From Christensenella sp. UBA4379 (GTDB taxonomy: Bacteria; Bacillota; Clostridia; Christensenellales; Aristaeellaceae): a DNA stretch of 31,858 nucleotides. The stretch lies in NCBI GenBank assembly GCA_002391225.1, contig DGRV01000081.1:546-32403 (forward strand), written 5' to 3'. Shown piece after piece: positions 28,481-31,858 of the stretch (its first letter is position 1; each line of letters opens with the position of its first letter). The translations under genes were made by a program, and so were the position numbers. Below the pieces are notes generated by a model, which worked only from the letters and a program-made list of their open reading frames with translations, did not search any database and was not told the DNA's origin.

Positions 28481-29497
28481 ATGAAAAAGGTACTCGCTCT
28501 GGTTCTGGTTGCTATGATGGCTCTTGGCATGGTCGCTGTTGCGAGCGCTGAAGGTGTCAAAACGTACAAGGTGGGTGTTTCCATCTATCAGTTCACTGAC
28601 AACTTCATGACCCTCTACCGTAACGAAATTGAAAGCTACTTTAAATCCCTTGAGACCGACAGCGTGAAGTATGAAATCACCATGGCTGACGGCAAGAACG
28701 ACATGGCCGAGCAGACCAACCAGGTCCAGAACTTCATCACCCAGGGCATGGACGTCATCATCCTGAACCTGGTGCAGACCTCCTCTGCGGACGTTCTGAT
28801 CGACATGATCGTGGACGCCGGCATCCCGCTGGTTCTGATCAACCGTGAGCCTCTGGCCTATGACGCCGAAGGCAAGACCATCGACGAAGCCTATGAAGGC
28901 ATCCTGAACAATCCCCAGGTCTGCTACGTCGGCGCTGACGCCCGTCAGTCCGGCACCTTCCAGGGCGAAATGGTCGCCGAGCTGGACAACCACGGCGACA
29001 TCAACGGCGACGGCAAGATTTCCTACATCATGATCGAAGGCGACCCGGAGAACATCGACGCCCAGTACCGCACCGAATTCTCCGTCAAAGCCCTGACCGA
29101 CGCCGGTTACGAAGTGGCTTGCCTGGACGACCAGGTGGGCAACTGGGACCAGACCAAGGGCCAGGAGCTTTGCGCGAATGCCCTGACCAAATACGGCTTT
29201 GATGTCGAAGTCGTCTTCTGCAACAACGACGCCATGGCTCTGGGCGCTGCCACCGCGATCACGACTGCTGGCCGCACCGTGGGCGAAGATATCTATCTGC
29301 TGGGTGTCGACGCTCTGGAAGAGGCTGTGCAGCTGGTCAAGGACGGCGAAATGACCGGTACCGTGCTGAACGACCACATCGGCCAGTCCCACACGGCGGT
29401 TGACGTGGCTGTCAAGCTGCTCAACGGCGAAGCGATCGACAACTACTACTGGGTCGACTATGTCAAGGTCAACAAGGCCTACGTGGACGCTCAGTAA
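28481..29497 (+). CDS. mglB: Galactose/methyl-galactoside ABC transporter substrate-binding protein
   Basis: 338 residues. Signal peptide 1-23 with AxA cleavage (VASA|EG) and no lipobox Cys. Family marks of MglB: YQFTDNFM, LVLINREP, the calcium loop DINGDGKIS, ENIDAQYR (Asp and Arg of the sugar site kept, the usual His is Asn), VVFCNNDAMALGA, LLGVDAL and GTVLNDHIGQ. It binds the sugar outside the membrane for the MglA/MglC importer. A strong ribosome binding site and promoter suggest high expression. Two large stem-loops separate it from mglA. Confidence 0.93.
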   Translation: MKKVLALVLVAMMALGMVAVASAEGVKTYKVGVSIYQFTDNFMTLYRNEIESYFKSLETDSVKYEITMADGKNDMAEQTNQVQNFITQGMDVIILNLVQTSSADVLIDMIVDAGIPLVLINREPLAYDAEGKTIDEAYEGILNNPQVCYVGADARQSGTFQGEMVAELDNHGDINGDGKISYIMIEGDPENIDAQYRTEFSVKALTDAGYEVACLDDQVGNWDQTKGQELCANALTKYGFDVEVVFCNNDAMALGAATAITTAGRTVGEDIYLLGVDALEEAVQLVKDGEMTGTVLNDHIGQSHTAVDVAVKLLNGEAIDNYYWVDYVKVNKAYVDAQ

Positions 29498-29535
29498 TCC
29501 GCTGACTGGGAACCCTGTATTCTGAGTCAAAGGAG

Positions 29536-29649
29536 GCGGGTGGGCCAGTACCTGGCTCACCCGCGTTTCCTTGAGAAAGAAATCAGGGTGTGATCCCGTC
29601 TGCTTCCGTGCACCGGCGGCAGACAGGATCACACCGGGAAGCCTCCCGG
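29536..29649 (+). promoter_or_regulatory. Three stem-loops between mglB and mglA
   Basis: Stem 1: GCGGGTGGGCCA (29536-29547) with TGGCTCACCCGC (29553-29564), one G-U pair. Stem 2: 17 bp, 29587-29603 with 29619-29635, one mismatch. Stem 3: CCGGGA (29634-29639) with TCCCGG (29644-29649), overlapping the foot of stem 2. None has a proper T run. They probably protect the mglB mRNA 3' end or partly attenuate readthrough into mglA, giving more binding protein than ATPase. Confidence 0.75.
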
Positions 29650-29705
29650 CGGCGGCCTTCTGAGTGTAACTGCAGTCATTGCAACTGAAAGGAGATAAAG
29701 CCCGT

Positions 29706-31217
29706 ATGTCCGAATACGTGCTGGAAATGACGGATGTCAGCAAGTCCTTTCCGGGTGTCAAGGCGCTGGATCACGTACAGCTGAAGCTGCGCCCCGGGAA
29801 AGTACACGCGCTGATGGGAGAAAACGGCGCCGGCAAATCCACCCTGATGAAGTGTATGTTCGGCATCTATAAAATGGATGAAGGGCAGATCAAGATCGAC
29901 GGCCAGCCGGTCACCATCAGCGACCCCATGGACGCCCTGAAGAAGGGCATCGCCATGGTTCACCAGGAACTGCAGCCGATTCCCGCGCGGACCGTCGGCG
30001 AGAATATTTTCCTGGGCAGGTATCCTTTAAAAAAGCTGTTCGGCTTTATCTCCGTCGTCGATCATAAAAAGATGTACGAGGATACCGCCGCTCTGCTCAA
30101 GAAGGTCCGCATGAGCTTTGACGCCCACCAGAAGGTAGGCGAGCTCAGCGTCAGCCAGATGCAGAGCGTCGAAATCGCCAAGGCGGTTTCCGCCAATTGC
30201 CGGGTGCTGATCCTGGACGAGCCGACCTCCTCCCTGACCGCCAACGAGGTAGAGGCCTTGTTCCGCATCATCGAGGACCTCAAAGCGGAGAACGTCGCCA
30301 TCGTTTATATCTCCCACAAGATGGACGAGATCCTGCGCATCGGCGATGAAGTGACGATCATGCGCGACGGAAAATACATCGGCACCTGGGACGCTCAGGA
30401 GCTGACGACGGAAAAGATCATCACCCAGATGGTGGGCCGCGAGCTCAAAAACCTCTACCCGCCCAAGAACAACGTGCCCGGTGAGGTCGTGTTTGAGGTG
30501 AAGGACTTTACGTCGATCAACCCGCGCTCCTTCCGTCATGTGAATTTCCAGCTGCGCAAGGGCGAGATCCTGGGCGTCGGCGGCCTGGTCGGCGCGCAGC
30601 GCACGGAGCTGATGGAGGGCCTGTTCGGTATCCGCTCGCACAGCTCCGGACAAATCTTCTACAAGGGAAAGGAAATGACAATCAACCGGCCCAAAGACGC
30701 GATTGACAGCGGCATCGCCATGCTGACGGAAGACCGCCGCGGAAGCGGAATCATGGGCGTGCTGAGCGTGGCGGACAACATCTCCATTTCCTCCCTGAAT
30801 CAGTACCTCGACTACGGTTTTATGATCAACGGCAAAAAAGTGGAGCAGCTGGTCCAGGACAACGTTAAGAAAATGAATATCAAGACTGCCTCTTCGAAGA
30901 CCCAGATCAAGTCTCTGTCCGGCGGCAACCAGCAGAAGGTGCTGGTCGGGCGGTGGCTGGCAAATAACCCGGACGTGCTGATTCTGGACGAACCAACCCG
31001 CGGTATCGATGTCGGCGCGAAATACGAGATCTACTGCATCATCGAGGAACTGGCCCGCAGCGGCAAGAGCATCATTATGATCAGTTCCGAAATGGGTGAG
31101 CTGATCGGCATGTCCGACCGCATCATGGTCATGTGCGACGGCCGGGTGACGGGCTTCATCGACGGCAAGGACGCTACGCAGGAAAACATCATGGCCCTGG
31201 CCACGCAGTTTGAGTAA
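29706..31217 (+). CDS. mglA: Galactose/methyl-galactoside ABC transporter ATP-binding protein
   Basis: 503 residues with two fused ABC domains. First: Walker A GENGAGKST, signature LSVSQMQSVEIAKAV, Walker B LILDEPTSSLT. Second: the Walker A region is degenerate (GVGGLVGAQRTELMEGLFG), signature LSGGNQQKVLVGRWL, Walker B LILDEPTRGIDVG; this asymmetry is normal for the MglA/RbsA family. It drives import through MglC. The ATG at 29706 follows AAAGGAG by 11 nt; an in-frame ATG at 29679 lies upstream of that site and is rejected. mglC starts 15 bp after the stop. Confidence 0.95.
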   Translation: MSEYVLEMTDVSKSFPGVKALDHVQLKLRPGKVHALMGENGAGKSTLMKCMFGIYKMDEGQIKIDGQPVTISDPMDALKKGIAMVHQELQPIPARTVGENIFLGRYPLKKLFGFISVVDHKKMYEDTAALLKKVRMSFDAHQKVGELSVSQMQSVEIAKAVSANCRVLILDEPTSSLTANEVEALFRIIEDLKAENVAIVYISHKMDEILRIGDEVTIMRDGKYIGTWDAQELTTEKIITQMVGRELKNLYPPKNNVPGEVVFEVKDFTSINPRSFRHVNFQLRKGEILGVGGLVGAQRTELMEGLFGIRSHSSGQIFYKGKEMTINRPKDAIDSGIAMLTEDRRGSGIMGVLSVADNISISSLNQYLDYGFMINGKKVEQLVQDNVKKMNIKTASSKTQIKSLSGGNQQKVLVGRWLANNPDVLILDEPTRGIDVGAKYEIYCIIEELARSGKSIIMISSEMGELIGMSDRIMVMCDGRVTGFIDGKDATQENIMALATQFE

Positions 31218-31232
31218 ATAGGAGGAACCGGC

Positions 31233-31858
31233 ATGGAAAAGAGGAATGAAATGAGCTTTGGCAAAAAAGCGTGGAAGGTCGTATCGGGCAACCCGATCGT
31301 TTTCCTCCTGATCATCGCCGCCATCGTCGTCGGCTGCGTGACGGACAATTTCTTTTCCTGGGCGAACCTGAGCAACCTGATGAGCAACACCGCGGTCCGT
31401 TTCCTGATCGCGCTGGGCGTTTCCGGCTGTCTGATCACCAAGGGCACGGACCTTTCCGCCGGCCGTCAGGTGGGCTTTGCGGCGGTTGTGGCGGGCATCC
31501 TCTGCCAGCGCGGCGATTATAACGGCCGGCTGTGGAAATGGGCGCCGGAAATGCCGATCGGCGTGGTCCTCCTGATCGTGCTGGCGATCGGCCTGATCTG
31601 GGGCCTGATCAACGGCCTGATCGTGACCCGCCTGCACGTGCCTCCCTTCATCGCGACCCTGGGTACCCAGACGATCATCTACGGTATTTCCCTGGTGATC
31701 TCTGACGCCCAGCCCATCGGCGGTTTCCAGAAGGTTTACACCACCCTGATCAACGGCCGTATCGGCAACGTCCGGGGCTTCCATCTGCCCTACCTGCTGT
31801 TTGTGGCGGCGGTCTTCGGCCTGCTGTTCTGGTTTATCTACAACAAGACCCGCCACGG
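31233..31858 (+). CDS. mglC: Galactose/methyl-galactoside ABC transporter permease (partial)
   Basis: The first 208 codons are visible, running off the window end. The protein starts MEKRNEMSFGKKAWKVVSGN, then membrane helices such as PIVFLLIIAAIVVGCV and IGVVLLIVLAIGLIWGLING. TKGTDLSAGRQVGFAAVVAGI and LHVPPFIATLGTQTIIYGISLVI are typical of RbsC/MglC permeases. The TDLSAGRQVG form fits MglC. AGGAGG (31220-31225) lies 7 nt before the ATG. It forms the membrane channel with MglA. Confidence 0.94.
   Translation, partial: MEKRNEMSFGKKAWKVVSGNPIVFLLIIAAIVVGCVTDNFFSWANLSNLMSNTAVRFLIALGVSGCLITKGTDLSAGRQVGFAAVVAGILCQRGDYNGRLWKWAPEMPIGVVLLIVLAIGLIWGLINGLIVTRLHVPPFIATLGTQTIIYGISLVISDAQPIGGFQKVYTTLINGRIGNVRGFHLPYLLFVAAVFGLLFWFIYNKTRH

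Noticed and set aside
30541..30620. Broken second ATP site of MglA
   Set aside because: The degenerate second Walker A is normal for the MglA/RbsA family, and the signature and Walker B are intact.

Overview
The window is a GC-rich chromosomal segment that looks like a Clostridia-type member of the Bacillota. Supporting signs are strong AGGAGG-type ribosome binding sites, the fused ispH-rpsA gene, a SufU-type (not IscU) Suf operon, a HlyD-like single-membrane protein and the rpmG-secE-nusG-rplK-rplA order. I cannot name the species; a gut or rumen lineage is a guess from the alpha-galactosidase and the MglBAC-type sugar importer.

Layout. (1) 1-2680, plus strand: end of tuf, then rpmG, secE, nusG, an L1-type leader, rplK and rplA, closed by a strong terminator; rplJ/rplL do not follow. 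(2) 2681-5378, plus: a two-gene unit with a cytosolic protein that joins a ParB-like segment to a BMP/Med-type ligand-binding domain, and a small metallophosphoesterase. (3) 5377-8109, minus: a higB-higA toxin-antitoxin pair with its own palindromic promoter, followed by a MATE exporter and an esterase. The higB toxin has an in-frame stop six codons before the family's usual end. (4) 8139-14144, minus: sufC-sufB-(secreted acidic protein)-sufD-sufS-sufU, an Fe-S cluster assembly operon with an unrelated-looking secreted gene inside it. (5) 14187-15592, minus: a GH27 alpha-galactosidase coupled to a small zinc-ribbon protein. (6) 15856-19518, plus: ispH-rpsA fusion, terminator, then an AT-richer secreted ricin-type lectin/InlB-repeat protein. 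(7) 19712-28184, minus: M19 dipeptidase, FRG-domain protein, HlyD-like protein, C1 aminopeptidase, parB, parA, a VapBC-like pair and a hypothetical gene. The gaps between most of these genes hold a family of 7-bp-periodic repeats and small hairpins. (8) 28481-31858, plus: galactose/methyl-galactoside type ABC importer mglB-mglA-mglC, cut by the window end.

The most unusual content is the intergenic repeat family of region 7. Exact heptad arrays in two orientations flank nine copies of a 15-nt motif. The motif can fold into a mini-hairpin with a GNA triloop, tandem G-A mismatches and co-varying stem pairs, and six copies form a perfect 31-bp tandem array next to parB. Also notable are the higB nonsense codon with a probably leaderless, palindrome-covered promoter, and the ParB-like/BMP cytosolic sensor paired with a phosphoesterase. 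No tRNA, rRNA, insertion sequence or CRISPR array was seen.
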